Below are positions 48,277-57,979 of a stretch of 64,000 nt of DNA, in pieces. The stretch comes from Sphingomonas edaphi (lineage in GTDB: Bacteria; Pseudomonadota; Alphaproteobacteria; Sphingomonadales; Sphingomonadaceae), in contig NZ_QXTF01000004.1 of NCBI RefSeq assembly GCF_003583725.1, positions 1 through 64,000 of the forward strand. Direction: 5' to 3'. Positions within the stretch are counted from its first letter, which is position 1. Each line of letters opens with the position of its first letter. The notes beneath the pieces were generated by a model. The model saw only the letters and a program-made list of their open reading frames with translations, searched no databases and had not been told where the DNA came from. The position numbers and the translations under genes were made by a program.

Positions 48277-50532
48277 GTGTCCGATATCCGTGACCTTGCT
48301 GGCCCCGCTGGGCCTGGCTCATCAATCCAGGCCTATGCGCCTGGTGTCCCCGCGCTTGCCGGCAACTATTTCGGTGAGATTCCGGGAGAGCCCGAAGAGT
48401 CACTGGTTCGGCACTATTGGCGGATTTTTTACCGCAACCGCTGGATCATCGGCGGCATAACAGCGGCCTGCCTCGTGCTGGCCCTGCTCGTCAGCATGAT
48501 GATGCAGCGCCAGTATACTGCGACGGTTCGCCTGCAGATTGCGCGCGAGGCTGCCAAGGTCGTCGATGTCGAGAGCGTGGACTCCCAGGAAAGCTCGGGG
48601 CCGAACCTCGAATTTTACCAGACTCAGTATGCACTGCTGAAAAGCCGTTCGCTGTCTGAAGCGGTCGTTCGGGATCTGCGCTTGGCCGACAATACAAGCT
48701 TCCTTACCGACCTTAATGACGACCGCGCCGATGACATTCAGGCCTTGTCGCGCGATGAACGGTTCAAGCTTGCGACCGAGAAGGTCAACGCTAACACCAA
48801 GGTCGCGCCACTTCCGGGCTCGAGCGTTGTTGACGTGAATTATGTCGCTGCCAGCCCTGCCCTTGCGGCCACCATTGCGAACTCGCTCGCCGACAACTTT
48901 ATCGAGACCAACCTCTCTCGGCGCTACGAAGCGACGACCTACGCCCGTAAATTCCTCCAGGACCGCATCAATGCGACGCGTGCCAAGCTCGAGGAATCCG
49001 AGCGGAAAGCGGCCGAATATGCGCAGGCGCAAGGCATCATCAAAGTTGCCAGCGAAGGCGGTGAAGGTCGTGTTTCCAGCGAGCAGACTCTTGCCTCGGC
49101 CGATCTTACCCAGCTGAGCGCTCAGCTTGCGCTTGCCCGCGCAGCACGTGTCCAGGCGGAAGCCGACTACCGCGCCAACAGTGGCGGTGCTGCAGCGGCA
49201 TCCTCGCTCACCAATAGCGCAGTCAACCAGCTTCGTGGTCAGCGGGCCGAACTCACCGGTGAGCTCAGCAAGCTCCAGAGCGACTTCGGACCTGAATATC
49301 CCAAGGTTGCAGCGCTGAAGTCGCAGATTGCCGAGCTCGACCGCCAGATCGGACGTGAACAAGGCCGCGTGACGTCGTCGGTCTCGCAAGGTTTGGCGGA
49401 CAAGTACCGGCAAGCGCTCGCTAACGAGCAAGGGCTCCAGGCGCGGGTGAATGGCCTGAAGTCGGCCGTCCTGGACCAGCAACAGCGCTCGATCCAGTTC
49501 AACATCATTCAGCGTGACGTCGATACGAACCGCGCGCTCTATGACGCGCTCCTCCAGCGCTTCAAAGAAGTCGGCGTGGCAGCCGGCGTCGGCACGAACA
49601 ACGTTTCGATCGTCGATGCAGCGTTGGCGCCGGAATCGCCGTCGCAGCCCAATCTTCCGCTGAACCTCGCCATCGGCCTCCTGTTCGGCCTTCTGGCTGG
49701 CGGCGGAACGGCGCTTGTCCGTGAGCAGCTCGCTGACGCGGTCATTCTTCCGGCGGAATTCCAGCAAAAGCTTGGGATCAAGCTTCTTGGAACAACGCCA
49801 AAGCTGTCGGCGGCCGAGGTCGCGGAGCAGCTGGCTCAGGGACGTTCGGACCTGTCGGAAGCATACTTCTCGATCCTGACGGCGATCCAGTTCTCGTCGG
49901 GAAGCCGGGCACCAGCATCCATGCTGTTCACCAGCACGCAGGCCAACGAAGGCAAGTCAACGACAGCGCTGGCAATCGCACGGTCGCTCGCCAGCGTCGG
50001 TTCCAGGGTGCTCATCATCGACGGCGACATGCGCAATCCGTCGCTGCATCGTAATTTGAAGCAGCCCATGGCGCATGGCGTCAGCGACGTCCTGTCGGGC
50101 AAAATCCAGTGGAATGAAGCCATTCAACCGATCGGTTCGTCTGGCCTATCGGTCATGCTTGCCGGCCGCATGCCGCTCAACCCGGCTGAGCTTCTGGCCA
50201 CCGACGGCTTCGACAAGCTCATGGAGAATGTCGGCCACGCCTTCGATCACGTGATCGTTGACGGACCGCCGGTCCTCGGACTCGCTGACTCCATTCTGCT
50301 CGCTCGGTCCTGCGAATCCGCAGTGTTCGTAATCGAAGCCGGCCGCACCCGCGCGTCGCAAGCGCGCATGGCTATTAATCGCCTGAATGCGGTGCGTGCG
50401 AATATCCTGGGTGCAATCCTCACCAAGCTCGATGCCAAGGAGCAGGGATACGGGGATAATTACGGATACCAATATGCGTATGCGCAGCAAAAAGAACCCA
50501 AGAAGCTCTCGGAGATTCTGAAACTTCGCTGA
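48277..50532 (+). CDS. Polysaccharide co-polymerase / tyrosine autokinase (Wzc-like)
   Basis: The 751-residue protein has an N-terminal Wzz domain with a membrane helix (IIGGITAACLVLALLVSMMM), long coiled coils to ~430, a second helix (LNLAIGLLFGLLAGGGTALV), and a C-terminal BY-kinase domain. That kinase has the Walker A ANEGKST (Gly559-Lys560-Ser561), Walker A' VLIIDGDMRNP and Walker B HVIVDGPPVLG. The tail YGDNYGYQYAYAQQ is a tyrosine cluster for autophosphorylation. It controls chain length and coordinates polymerase and export. GTG start with AGGAAG upstream. Confidence 0.94.
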   Translation: MSDIRDLAGPAGPGSSIQAYAPGVPALAGNYFGEIPGEPEESLVRHYWRIFYRNRWIIGGITAACLVLALLVSMMMQRQYTATVRLQIAREAAKVVDVESVDSQESSGPNLEFYQTQYALLKSRSLSEAVVRDLRLADNTSFLTDLNDDRADDIQALSRDERFKLATEKVNANTKVAPLPGSSVVDVNYVAASPALAATIANSLADNFIETNLSRRYEATTYARKFLQDRINATRAKLEESERKAAEYAQAQGIIKVASEGGEGRVSSEQTLASADLTQLSAQLALARAARVQAEADYRANSGGAAAASSLTNSAVNQLRGQRAELTGELSKLQSDFGPEYPKVAALKSQIAELDRQIGREQGRVTSSVSQGLADKYRQALANEQGLQARVNGLKSAVLDQQQRSIQFNIIQRDVDTNRALYDALLQRFKEVGVAAGVGTNNVSIVDAALAPESPSQPNLPLNLAIGLLFGLLAGGGTALVREQLADAVILPAEFQQKLGIKLLGTTPKLSAAEVAEQLAQGRSDLSEAYFSILTAIQFSSGSRAPASMLFTSTQANEGKSTTALAIARSLASVGSRVLIIDGDMRNPSLHRNLKQPMAHGVSDVLSGKIQWNEAIQPIGSSGLSVMLAGRMPLNPAELLATDGFDKLMENVGHAFDHVIVDGPPVLGLADSILLARSCESAVFVIEAGRTRASQARMAINRLNAVRANILGAILTKLDAKEQGYGDNYGYQYAYAQQKEPKKLSEILKLR

Positions 50533-50593
50533 CGAAGTATTCAGGGACGTTAGAGTATTCTGCTTTTGTTGTTTGTAGGCGTGGTGAAACAGG

Positions 50594-52531
50594 GTGTTGC
50601 GTCAAGTTTACTCGTACCTGCCAGAGCTGGTCGCACTGCCTCGCGCAGTGCGCCGCCTTTTGGTCGTTGCGGCAGACCTCGCAATTTGTTCTTTTGCAGT
50701 CTGGATTGCCTTTTGGCTACGCCTAGGCGAATGGGATTGGGTTAACCTACCCGTCATCCAGTTCATGGTGCTGGCGAATGCCAGCTGGCTAATCGCCGCC
50801 TTCGCCGGCGGCACCTACCGTTCAGTCATCCGCTTCTCAGGAAGGCATACTGTATTCCGGATGATTCCGGTGTTCATCGGCATGTCGTCGATGCTCGCTG
50901 CGGTGCTGTTTACTCTGCACCCTCCCGGCATCCCAAGAACCCTCTCGGTCCTTCATCCCCTCGTCTTCTTCTTTGGAGCTGCGACCCTTCGCGTCGCGGC
51001 AGCCCAAATCATCTGGGACGCCATTCACGCTCGTTCCCGGCTTCCTAACTGCAAGCGCATCCTGATTTATGGAGCGGGATCCGCCGGGCAGCAGCTCGCC
51101 CACTCGATGCGGCACGAGCCTGGCATGATCCTAGTCGGGTTCATTGACGATAACCGCGCGTTCAAGGGGCGCATTCTCGAGGGCAAGACCATCTGGCACT
51201 CCTCGCAGCTCGAGCGAGTGCTGGCCCGTGAAGATGTCAACGAGGTATTTCTCGCGATGCCTTCGGCGTCCCGGCAGGCCAAGCGCGAGATCGTCGACCG
51301 GCTCAATCACACGAAAATCAAGGTTGCGGTTCGGTCCCTCCCCTCAATCTCTCAGATCGCCTTTGACCATGTGTCGATCAATGACCTAAAAGAGGTTCAG
51401 ATCGAAGAGCTGTTGGGTCGGGACGAAGTAGCACCGGACGAAGCTCTCCTCGCCCACGACATCCGTGGCAAGGTTGTAATGGTGACCGGCGCCGGTGGAT
51501 CGATCGGCAGTGAGCTTGCCCGTCAGATCCTGCGCCAATTTCCCAAGCACCTCATTCTTGCGGACCAGTCGGAGTATTCGCTCTATCGCATCGATGCCGA
51601 GCTTCAGGACATCAAGAGGCGCGAGAACCTCGAACTAGAGATCACGCCCGATCTCGCCAACGTCGCGGACGAGGATGACTGCGCCCGCCTGTTTGCACGC
51701 TGGATGCCGCAAACGGTCTTCCACGCGGCGGCATACAAGCATGTGCCGCTCGTTGAAGCGAACCGCATCGCAGGCATTCGCAACAACGTGCTGGGTACGC
51801 TTCATTCAGCGTTGAACGCCGAATTGGTTGGCACCGAGAAGTTCGTCCTGATCAGCACGGACAAGGCCGTTCGTCCAACGAACATCATGGGCGCCAGCAA
51901 GCGCGCCTGCGAACTGGTGATCCAGTCGCGCGCGGAAGCCCAGTCGCGCACTAACTTCACTGCCGTCCGGTTTGGCAACGTGCTGGGTTCGAGCGGTTCG
52001 GTCGTGCCGAAGTTTCGCGAGCAGATCGCGCAGGGTGGCCCGGTCACGATAACTCACCGTGACGTCACCCGCTATTTCATGACGATCCCGGAAGCCGCCC
52101 AGCTCGTCATCCAAGCGGGCGCCATGGCCAACGGCGGCGAAGTCTTCCTTTTGGACATGGGGCAGCCGGTAAAGATTGCGGACCTCGCGGCAGCCATGAT
52201 CGAGCTTTCAGGCCTGACGGTCCGCACCTTGGACAATCCCGAGGGCGACATCGAAGTCGTCGAGGTTGGCCTTCGCCCTGGCGAAAAGCTGTATGAAGAA
52301 CTGCTCATCGACGCAGACGCGGAAGAAACGAACCATCCGCGTATAGTCCGGGCACGCGAGGAAAGCCTGAGCTGGCTGACACTATGCGACGTGCTCGAAC
52401 ACCTGCGCAAGTCGCTCCATCGCTTGGATGAGCAACAAGCGGTGAAGACGCTTCTGGGTCTCGTTCCAGGCTATCGACAGCCCCATGGGAGCATTGAACC
52501 GGAAGAGGCGCGAGAAGTTATCGCGGCCTAA
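50594..52531 (+). CDS. UDP-GlcNAc 4,6-dehydratase-like protein (PglF/CapD type)
   Basis: The 645-residue membrane protein has four N-terminal helices, a middle Rossmann-like segment (ILIYGAGSAGQQLAH), and a C-terminal extended SDR domain with TGAGGSIG at residues 298-305 and STDKAVRPTNIMGASKR. That NxMGASK form, with Met in place of the usual SDR Tyr, marks PglF/FlaA1-type 4,6-dehydratases. It should convert UDP-GlcNAc to the 4-keto-6-deoxy sugar, the first step toward bacillosamine. The aminotransferase, acetyltransferase and PglC-like genes needed next lie on the other side of the recombinase island. GTG start; the last gene of the plus operon. Confidence 0.9.
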   Translation: MLRQVYSYLPELVALPRAVRRLLVVAADLAICSFAVWIAFWLRLGEWDWVNLPVIQFMVLANASWLIAAFAGGTYRSVIRFSGRHTVFRMIPVFIGMSSMLAAVLFTLHPPGIPRTLSVLHPLVFFFGAATLRVAAAQIIWDAIHARSRLPNCKRILIYGAGSAGQQLAHSMRHEPGMILVGFIDDNRAFKGRILEGKTIWHSSQLERVLAREDVNEVFLAMPSASRQAKREIVDRLNHTKIKVAVRSLPSISQIAFDHVSINDLKEVQIEELLGRDEVAPDEALLAHDIRGKVVMVTGAGGSIGSELARQILRQFPKHLILADQSEYSLYRIDAELQDIKRRENLELEITPDLANVADEDDCARLFARWMPQTVFHAAAYKHVPLVEANRIAGIRNNVLGTLHSALNAELVGTEKFVLISTDKAVRPTNIMGASKRACELVIQSRAEAQSRTNFTAVRFGNVLGSSGSVVPKFREQIAQGGPVTITHRDVTRYFMTIPEAAQLVIQAGAMANGGEVFLLDMGQPVKIADLAAAMIELSGLTVRTLDNPEGDIEVVEVGLRPGEKLYEELLIDADAEETNHPRIVRAREESLSWLTLCDVLEHLRKSLHRLDEQQAVKTLLGLVPGYRQPHGSIEPEEAREVIAA

Positions 52532-52552
52532 GTCTGGGAAAAGAACTGCGAC

Positions 52553-52581
52553 GGCCGATATCGCCGGCCTCGATACCTTTT
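52553..52581 (+). terminator. Possible terminator of the plus-strand polysaccharide operon
   Basis: A 5-bp stem GGCCG/CGGCC with a 7-base loop, 22 bases after the 4,6-dehydratase stop, is followed by TCGATACCTTTT. The T-run is displaced from the stem, so confidence is low. Confidence 0.4.
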
Positions 52582-52697
52582 GTTAAACGCCTGCAGCTAC
52601 GCGCCGCGCAGTATCAGTTGCGTAGTAGACATTATGTATCCTCAAATCGAAGTTCACGAAGCGGACTGCTTCCCTGGCGCGTCGGGCGACCACCAGC

Positions 52698-54248
52698 GTG
52701 GCTAGCAGTCCGCAATCACCGTCCGACACCCTAATCCTCAGCGAGACCCGCAGAAACCAGCTTCTGCCCATGGACTGGTGGCACCTGTCCGAGGTTGATC
52801 TGTGGGAAATTCGGCAAATGCTGAAGGCGGGTCTCAAAGCTCCCAGACGCCTCGAGCCGGAAGCAAAACTCGCCATTGCGGCAATCCTGACGACAGGCCG
52901 CAAGCTTAAAGACCTTCGCCGCATGTCGATCGTCGAATACGAAAGCGATCTTGATCTCCCCGGGTGCAACCCCGAGGGACTGATTTGGAACAAGGATCAA
53001 ATTAGCTGGCGCTTCATTGCGGGCACCGCTGACGTTCACGACGCGAGACGAAACAAATCCAAGCGTGCGAAAAAATCGCGAGGTCGCAAGGGCGTCGCGA
53101 CGCCTCCTGTCTATCAATTCGTCTACTTTGACGTCGAGGAAATTGTCCAGGACTGCCTAAAACAGTTTCCGACCCAGTTCTCGCCTCTTGGCAAGGCGAG
53201 GAATGGGCCGGCGCCCCTGTTTGTCTCCCGCAAAGAGGCGCACATCACCAAGATCGAGCAACTGCTCGATACCCGCCGCCCGGTGGAATGCGGACGCCCA
53301 CGAGCCTGCTCACGTACAGTGCCAAGCTTAGAGCGCTTTTTGACGCGGGCGATGACCTTCCAATACGGCGGAGATCTCGTCGGCGCGATGAGACTAACCG
53401 GCCGCGAAGAAACGCTTGGCCGGACCGCGAATTATTACGGCGAGACGTTCGTTAGCAATGCCGCGACAAGCGCCAAGCGCGCTAACGGCATTCTTCGTGG
53501 CGACGAGAAATGGGTCCCGAGCTACGCACCAGACGATCAAAGGATCGGTAACTCGATGTCACCTGTGTGGCGAGAAGTCCGCGACCTCGCCGAAGCTTGC
53601 CGGAAGTATTTAAAGAAGACTGCTCGAAACCCTTTGAAAAGCCACAAGGCCATGACCTTTCAAACAGTGGCACTTCTTAGTTTTGCGACCGGCCATCGAG
53701 GGATGGGCGAAGCTTTACCGGGTTCAGCCGCGATCGACGAGATCACGGGGTTCTGCAAAATTCATGACAAGCTACGCCAACGTGCGGACCACGCCCGAAT
53801 GATCTGGGTTGCCGATGTCGCCCGGGAGCAAATTGCGATTTACGAAGACCACTTGGGCGTTCTTGGCAGCCTGCTTAAAAAGCAGGACCACCAGCGGGTT
53901 CTCAACATGGTGGCCAGCGGAAGACTGCCGATCTTTTCCATAGAGAATGGCGCGATGGTGCGGCTGCGCTACCGGGCCCTATGGCAAGATCTCAGCACCG
54001 AGTTAGGCCTCTGGCGACCGATGACACCTAATGCAGGACGGCATTGGCTCCGTTCGGTTTTGTCGGGCCGATGCAGCAGCGATACCCTGCATGCCTTCTT
54101 CGGTCACTGGCTCCTCGGAAACGAGCCTTGGTCGTTTGGCTCTTGCCTCGACCCCCTCCTCTATCGTTCCGAAATAGACGGCGTACTAACGGAGATGCTG
54201 AAAAAAATCCGCTGGCATGCCCGCGATGCGACCGGAGCAGTCGCATGA
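52698..54248 (+). CDS. Large tyrosine recombinase, first of an overlapping pair
   Basis: The 516-residue protein has the tyrosine recombinase residues in order: Arg334 in FATGHRGMGEA, His449 and Arg452 in GRHWLRS, His470 in FFGHWLLG, and Tyr489 in DPLLYRSEI. The gap between His470 and Tyr489 is 19 residues, longer than in ordinary integrases, and includes a GNEPWS segment. The N-terminal half has no recognised fold. It starts with a GTG without a strong ribosome-binding site. Its stop overlaps the next gene as ATGA, so the two enzymes are made together and may form mixed complexes. Confidence 0.8.
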   Translation: MASSPQSPSDTLILSETRRNQLLPMDWWHLSEVDLWEIRQMLKAGLKAPRRLEPEAKLAIAAILTTGRKLKDLRRMSIVEYESDLDLPGCNPEGLIWNKDQISWRFIAGTADVHDARRNKSKRAKKSRGRKGVATPPVYQFVYFDVEEIVQDCLKQFPTQFSPLGKARNGPAPLFVSRKEAHITKIEQLLDTRRPVECGRPRACSRTVPSLERFLTRAMTFQYGGDLVGAMRLTGREETLGRTANYYGETFVSNAATSAKRANGILRGDEKWVPSYAPDDQRIGNSMSPVWREVRDLAEACRKYLKKTARNPLKSHKAMTFQTVALLSFATGHRGMGEALPGSAAIDEITGFCKIHDKLRQRADHARMIWVADVAREQIAIYEDHLGVLGSLLKKQDHQRVLNMVASGRLPIFSIENGAMVRLRYRALWQDLSTELGLWRPMTPNAGRHWLRSVLSGRCSSDTLHAFFGHWLLGNEPWSFGSCLDPLLYRSEIDGVLTEMLKKIRWHARDATGAVA

Positions 54249-57205
54249 GCCGCCTAAATGCCCTCCGAGCCTCCCCCTTTTTCGGGATTGAAATCGGAAC
54301 TGCGGCTCGGCCCCTCGATTTTCTCCCGGCTGAATGGCTTGCAGAGGATCCTTGGTATTCCAGTGAAGAGCGCTTGGGCCAAATTTTATGCTCTGCGGTT
54401 GTGCACGGCGCATTGCTGGATCGGGGCGCTTGGCAAAGCTGGATGGATGCCGTCGACAGAATGCGAACCTCTGACGGCCTGGCATGGATCAGCTACGAGG
54501 TGGAGTGCGGTCAGTCGCCCAGCGGGTACCGCACGCGGCGCTGGTTTGCCGATCCAATTACGCACCGGCTCCTCGAACGGCGGCTGCAGTGGCGCAGAAC
54601 TAATCCTACTATGGACGCAGAGCAGTGCCTGCTGGCCTTTCTCCGGGACCGTAATTTAGGAAAAACAGTAAACGTCTCAGCAATCGACGATCTTGAGAAA
54701 TGGGCTGCCATTCACTGGCGTTTGAGGATGCCGCCTCTGCTGATCGATCAGGCGCTCGGCAATTGCGAAACAACCGCCATCGGTGAGCGCTCATACCTGC
54801 GCTTGACTGAGGGACGAGCGGCCGCCGAAAATTATTCTCCGCCAGTTCATCCGAACAGGACATGGCGCCAAAGACCGCCCAGTGCCCATGACGCCATGGC
54901 CGCGTGGTACGCCAATTACACCGCGAAAAATACGCGGGAGGGCAAGGCATTTGCCCATGGGCGGCAAATAGCCAAACGCAGCGAATATTCCCCTCGGCAG
55001 ATCAAGGTCATTTGCGCGAGTTGGTTGAGACAAGCCCAGAGTTCTTTTACGAACGAGCCTGCAAGACAGCAGATCTTGAGCTGGTGCATTGCACTACTTT
55101 TGCTCCGGCGGCCCTATGGGCCTCAAGGCTACGCCCCTTATACCGTAGAGCAGAAGCTCGTGACCCTCCTCGAAGGGATATTCGCAGGCAATTATCCTGT
55201 CACCTTAACAGACCTCAATAGATATGCGGTTCTCTCGCGGGCGAAAGTAGCCATAACCTGCGAGCAATGTCATACTCGTCGCCGGCTGGTAGCCAGTGCA
55301 GCGGTCGATTTCGTACGATTCATGGACGACAGGTTTGCGTGGGCTGAGCACAAAACTAGCCAGCGTCTGTCCAGCACCGGTTTAGGCGGAGCGGGAGGCG
55401 GATCTCAGTTCCTGGATCCCGTCGAGGCCGAAATCATCTCCGACGACGAGTATGGCCGTTGCCTCAGCTATGCCTACAAGATGGACCCGTCGGGCGACTT
55501 TGCCATGATGATTATCCTTGGCTTTCGTGCTGGCCTGCGAATGACAGAGGTCGCGGGGCTCGAAACGTCAGACTTCGCATCGTCTGACAAGCGTCACGAA
55601 CTACACCTACAAAGCAATCGCTATCGAAACCTCAAGACGCCGGACAGCAGGCGGATTGTTCCTCTCGACGTTTTAATGACGCCTCGCGAACTGGCCTTTT
55701 TGAATGGCTGGCTCGCTCCAAGGCGAAAACATGCCCGCAAAATCGGGCGGCCAATCCTTTGCTTCGGGCCATTGGGCGGTCAGATTTTGCCGTCCGCCAA
55801 ATATCTGACCGATAGGATCGACAAGATATTAAAGGCAATTACCGGCCAGGATCTGACCTATCATTGCCTTCGCCACAGCTTTTCTAGCTACCTGATGCTG
55901 AAGTTGCTGCTTCCGGATCCGGAGAGCGAACTCCTTATTCCGGGCTCGTTTCGCAATATCGTCACGTGGAGCCACAGCCGGCAACTGCATAACAGGTTGA
56001 TTGGCCGCGGCTCGCTGGGGCAATCCGCTATGCATGCCGTAAGCATGCTGATGGGCCACACCGGCATTCCGCGGACCTTGAAGAGCTATCAGCATCTGCT
56101 GGACTTGGCCGTCTACCTCTATTGCTCACGTTCCGTCAGCCAAGTCCCGCTTTGTGAATACATCCGCGACCACCTCGATGAGGACCTTGATGAGCCAAGG
56201 CTGGCGCCGCCTAAGTTGATCGATCCGAATTTTTTGAAGAAATCGCTTCGCGAAATGAAGCCTCTCCTAAAGAGCTCGGATGATCTCCTGCCGCTGAACA
56301 AGAACACACAATTCCGAGAGAAGCAGGGCGAATGGCGAAAATCGGGCTTGGCGCCGTGGACAACCGAACAGTCCGAACCGGCCCCCGAGGATTCGACAGA
56401 CTGGCAATTGGTTCATAAGCTAATCACTCTGCCGCCCTTCGTAGCAAGTGCGCTGGCATTGAAATCTCGCGTCTCCAATGACCGGCTGAGCAGATGGCGG
56501 AAAAGCCGTCGCTTTCTCGTTGGCAAAACGCAGATTAAGACCCGTCCGCAAACTTTGTACCTGCCCCGTGGGGCAATCGCGGATGACCTGGTCGAGAAGC
56601 TTTGGAGGCGGAAAGCCAAGGTATCGACTGAGCAGGATTTGAGCCTGTTACGGGAATTCCTCGACGGTTATCGAACGAACGATGGAGCCTGCCGGTTCTC
56701 TAGCGAGGAGCGGGCCAAAGAATTTGCGGCGCTGCTACGCAGTCTCGGCGTACCGGGGGAGCATATCGGCATCGCATTTGGATCAAGAACTGAGGTCCGC
56801 GCGTGTCAGCATCACACTGATAAAATGGCCCTATATCCCGAGGAAGCACCATATCATTACCGAGAAGCCAAGCTTAAACCGGTAGAGCATCCCCGAGCAG
56901 ATAAAAGACCTGCTTTGTGGGTCAGTTATATCAAGCTCGAGGAGGACGAGCTGGGCTGGTCATTCTCCCGTCAGCACCGCCTCGACGCGCTAAATGACTT
57001 GCGTGACGAGGAAGCCCTCCGATCCGGCGAGCTCCTATCCAAACGGAGATTGGCGGCGAAAGCTAAGAGGGAGGCGCGAGCCAATGAGATTAAGAAGCTG
57101 AATGAGGGCGGAAGAGCCGTTTATCAGCCGGGCACTTCCGCCTATCTCTTTGGCCTGCAGATGCTGGCAATTTTTCGCGGGATTACGAAGGATAATCCTT
57201 CTTAG
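54245..57205 (+). CDS. Very large tyrosine recombinase, second of an overlapping pair
   Basis: The 986-residue protein has a complete recombinase core in the middle: Arg432 in RAGLRMTEVAG, His540 and Arg543 in HCLRHSF, His605 in LMGHTGI, and Tyr615 in LKSYQHL, at the classical 10-residue spacing. About 400 residues precede the core, including a CEQC pair, and about 370 follow it, rich in Lys and Arg near the end. Those flanks are far larger than usual for integrases and may bind DNA or partner proteins. Start at the ATGA overlap with the first recombinase; in-frame starts upstream run inside that gene. Confidence 0.85.
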   Translation: MSRLNALRASPFFGIEIGTAARPLDFLPAEWLAEDPWYSSEERLGQILCSAVVHGALLDRGAWQSWMDAVDRMRTSDGLAWISYEVECGQSPSGYRTRRWFADPITHRLLERRLQWRRTNPTMDAEQCLLAFLRDRNLGKTVNVSAIDDLEKWAAIHWRLRMPPLLIDQALGNCETTAIGERSYLRLTEGRAAAENYSPPVHPNRTWRQRPPSAHDAMAAWYANYTAKNTREGKAFAHGRQIAKRSEYSPRQIKVICASWLRQAQSSFTNEPARQQILSWCIALLLLRRPYGPQGYAPYTVEQKLVTLLEGIFAGNYPVTLTDLNRYAVLSRAKVAITCEQCHTRRRLVASAAVDFVRFMDDRFAWAEHKTSQRLSSTGLGGAGGGSQFLDPVEAEIISDDEYGRCLSYAYKMDPSGDFAMMIILGFRAGLRMTEVAGLETSDFASSDKRHELHLQSNRYRNLKTPDSRRIVPLDVLMTPRELAFLNGWLAPRRKHARKIGRPILCFGPLGGQILPSAKYLTDRIDKILKAITGQDLTYHCLRHSFSSYLMLKLLLPDPESELLIPGSFRNIVTWSHSRQLHNRLIGRGSLGQSAMHAVSMLMGHTGIPRTLKSYQHLLDLAVYLYCSRSVSQVPLCEYIRDHLDEDLDEPRLAPPKLIDPNFLKKSLREMKPLLKSSDDLLPLNKNTQFREKQGEWRKSGLAPWTTEQSEPAPEDSTDWQLVHKLITLPPFVASALALKSRVSNDRLSRWRKSRRFLVGKTQIKTRPQTLYLPRGAIADDLVEKLWRRKAKVSTEQDLSLLREFLDGYRTNDGACRFSSEERAKEFAALLRSLGVPGEHIGIAFGSRTEVRACQHHTDKMALYPEEAPYHYREAKLKPVEHPRADKRPALWVSYIKLEEDELGWSFSRQHRLDALNDLRDEEALRSGELLSKRRLAAKAKREARANEIKKLNEGGRAVYQPGTSAYLFGLQMLAIFRGITKDNPS

Positions 57206-57254
57206 TAGGTCGGCTGAGAGCGCCCATGACTGAGGTGGTGTTGGACCGGTTTGC

Positions 57255-57294
57255 CGAGGGTCGATGTTCTTCTAGAGCGAACGACCGACCCTCG
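57255..57294. terminator. Hairpin between convergent recombinase and MobA-like genes
   Basis: A perfect 9-bp stem CGAGGGTCG/CGACCCTCG (57255-57263 with 57286-57294) with an inner GTTC/GAAC pairing lies 50 bases after the recombinase stop and 12 bases before the MobA-like stop. It is placed as a bidirectional terminator, though the T-runs are weak. It could also be a recombination site. Confidence 0.5.
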
Positions 57295-57306
57295 ACCGTC
57301 TAAGAC

Positions 57307-57978
57307 CTATCTGGTTGCCCAGCGAGACCGAAAGTCCGCCCATTCATCATAAAGGACGCGCTGCCCCTCGTCACAGATGAGGTCGTCGGCAAAGCCTCGG
57401 AATCCCGTGCCGTCCATCCGTCGTGCCGAAATGAGCAAATGGATATGAACCGGATTATTGGATCCCGCATCGCCTGGACGGTGCTCGATCAGAAGAACCG
57501 GTAGCTGGCGTTTCCGAGCAAGGTTTTCATAAGCGAATGCCCTGCTCTCTTCCCATGCATGATGGAGCCGGCGTGTGTCCGGGAACGAAAGCGTCGCATA
57601 GATGAGCGTTGCCGGTTGGTGATCGCAGCGCGCTAGGTCGAACGCCTTCATAAGCGGCACTGCTTCGTCGAGAACGTCCGGAGCATCATCAGGCAACACG
57701 CAGCCGTAGCGATAGGCCGTGAAAGTATCCGGGTCCATGCTGGTCCCGTGATCCTTTCCACCGATCGGCCGAAGCTTGTGCAGCGCGAATTCCGACGGCG
57801 TGTTCGGGAAGCCCTGATACGACTGCTTCAGGATCCCGAACGTGAAGTCTGGGAAGCTCCCGAGTGGATTGTCGTAGAGCCAGTCCATCGGGTTTGACGA
57901 GCGACGAAGTGCCGGCTTGGAAGACCCGGTCTTGAGGTGCACCACGTTTACACTGGAGCGGTTGAGCTTGCGGGCCAT
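57307..57978 (-). CDS. MobA/MobL-like HUH-motif protein
   Basis: The 223-residue protein has, near its C-terminus, the segment LIEHRPGDAGSNNPVHIHLL, in which His178-Ile-His180 forms the HUH motif. This run resembles the NPHxHxLL core of MobA/MobL relaxases, which nick plasmid origins. The N-terminal ~130 residues do not show the usual relaxase start with a catalytic Tyr, so activity is doubtful. Start at ATG 57978, 1 base after the stop of the partner gene upstream. It converges with the recombinases. Function in transfer or replication of the element is inferred. Confidence 0.55.
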   Translation of the reverse strand: MARKLNRSSVNVVHLKTGSSKPALRRSSNPMDWLYDNPLGSFPDFTFGILKQSYQGFPNTPSEFALHKLRPIGGKDHGTSMDPDTFTAYRYGCVLPDDAPDVLDEAVPLMKAFDLARCDHQPATLIYATLSFPDTRRLHHAWEESRAFAYENLARKRQLPVLLIEHRPGDAGSNNPVHIHLLISARRMDGTGFRGFADDLICDEGQRVLYDEWADFRSRWATR

Positions 57979-57979
57979 G

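Noticed and set aside
52698-57205. Classical three-gene RIT element
   Set aside because: Only two recombinase genes are present, and their sizes do not fit the usual trio.
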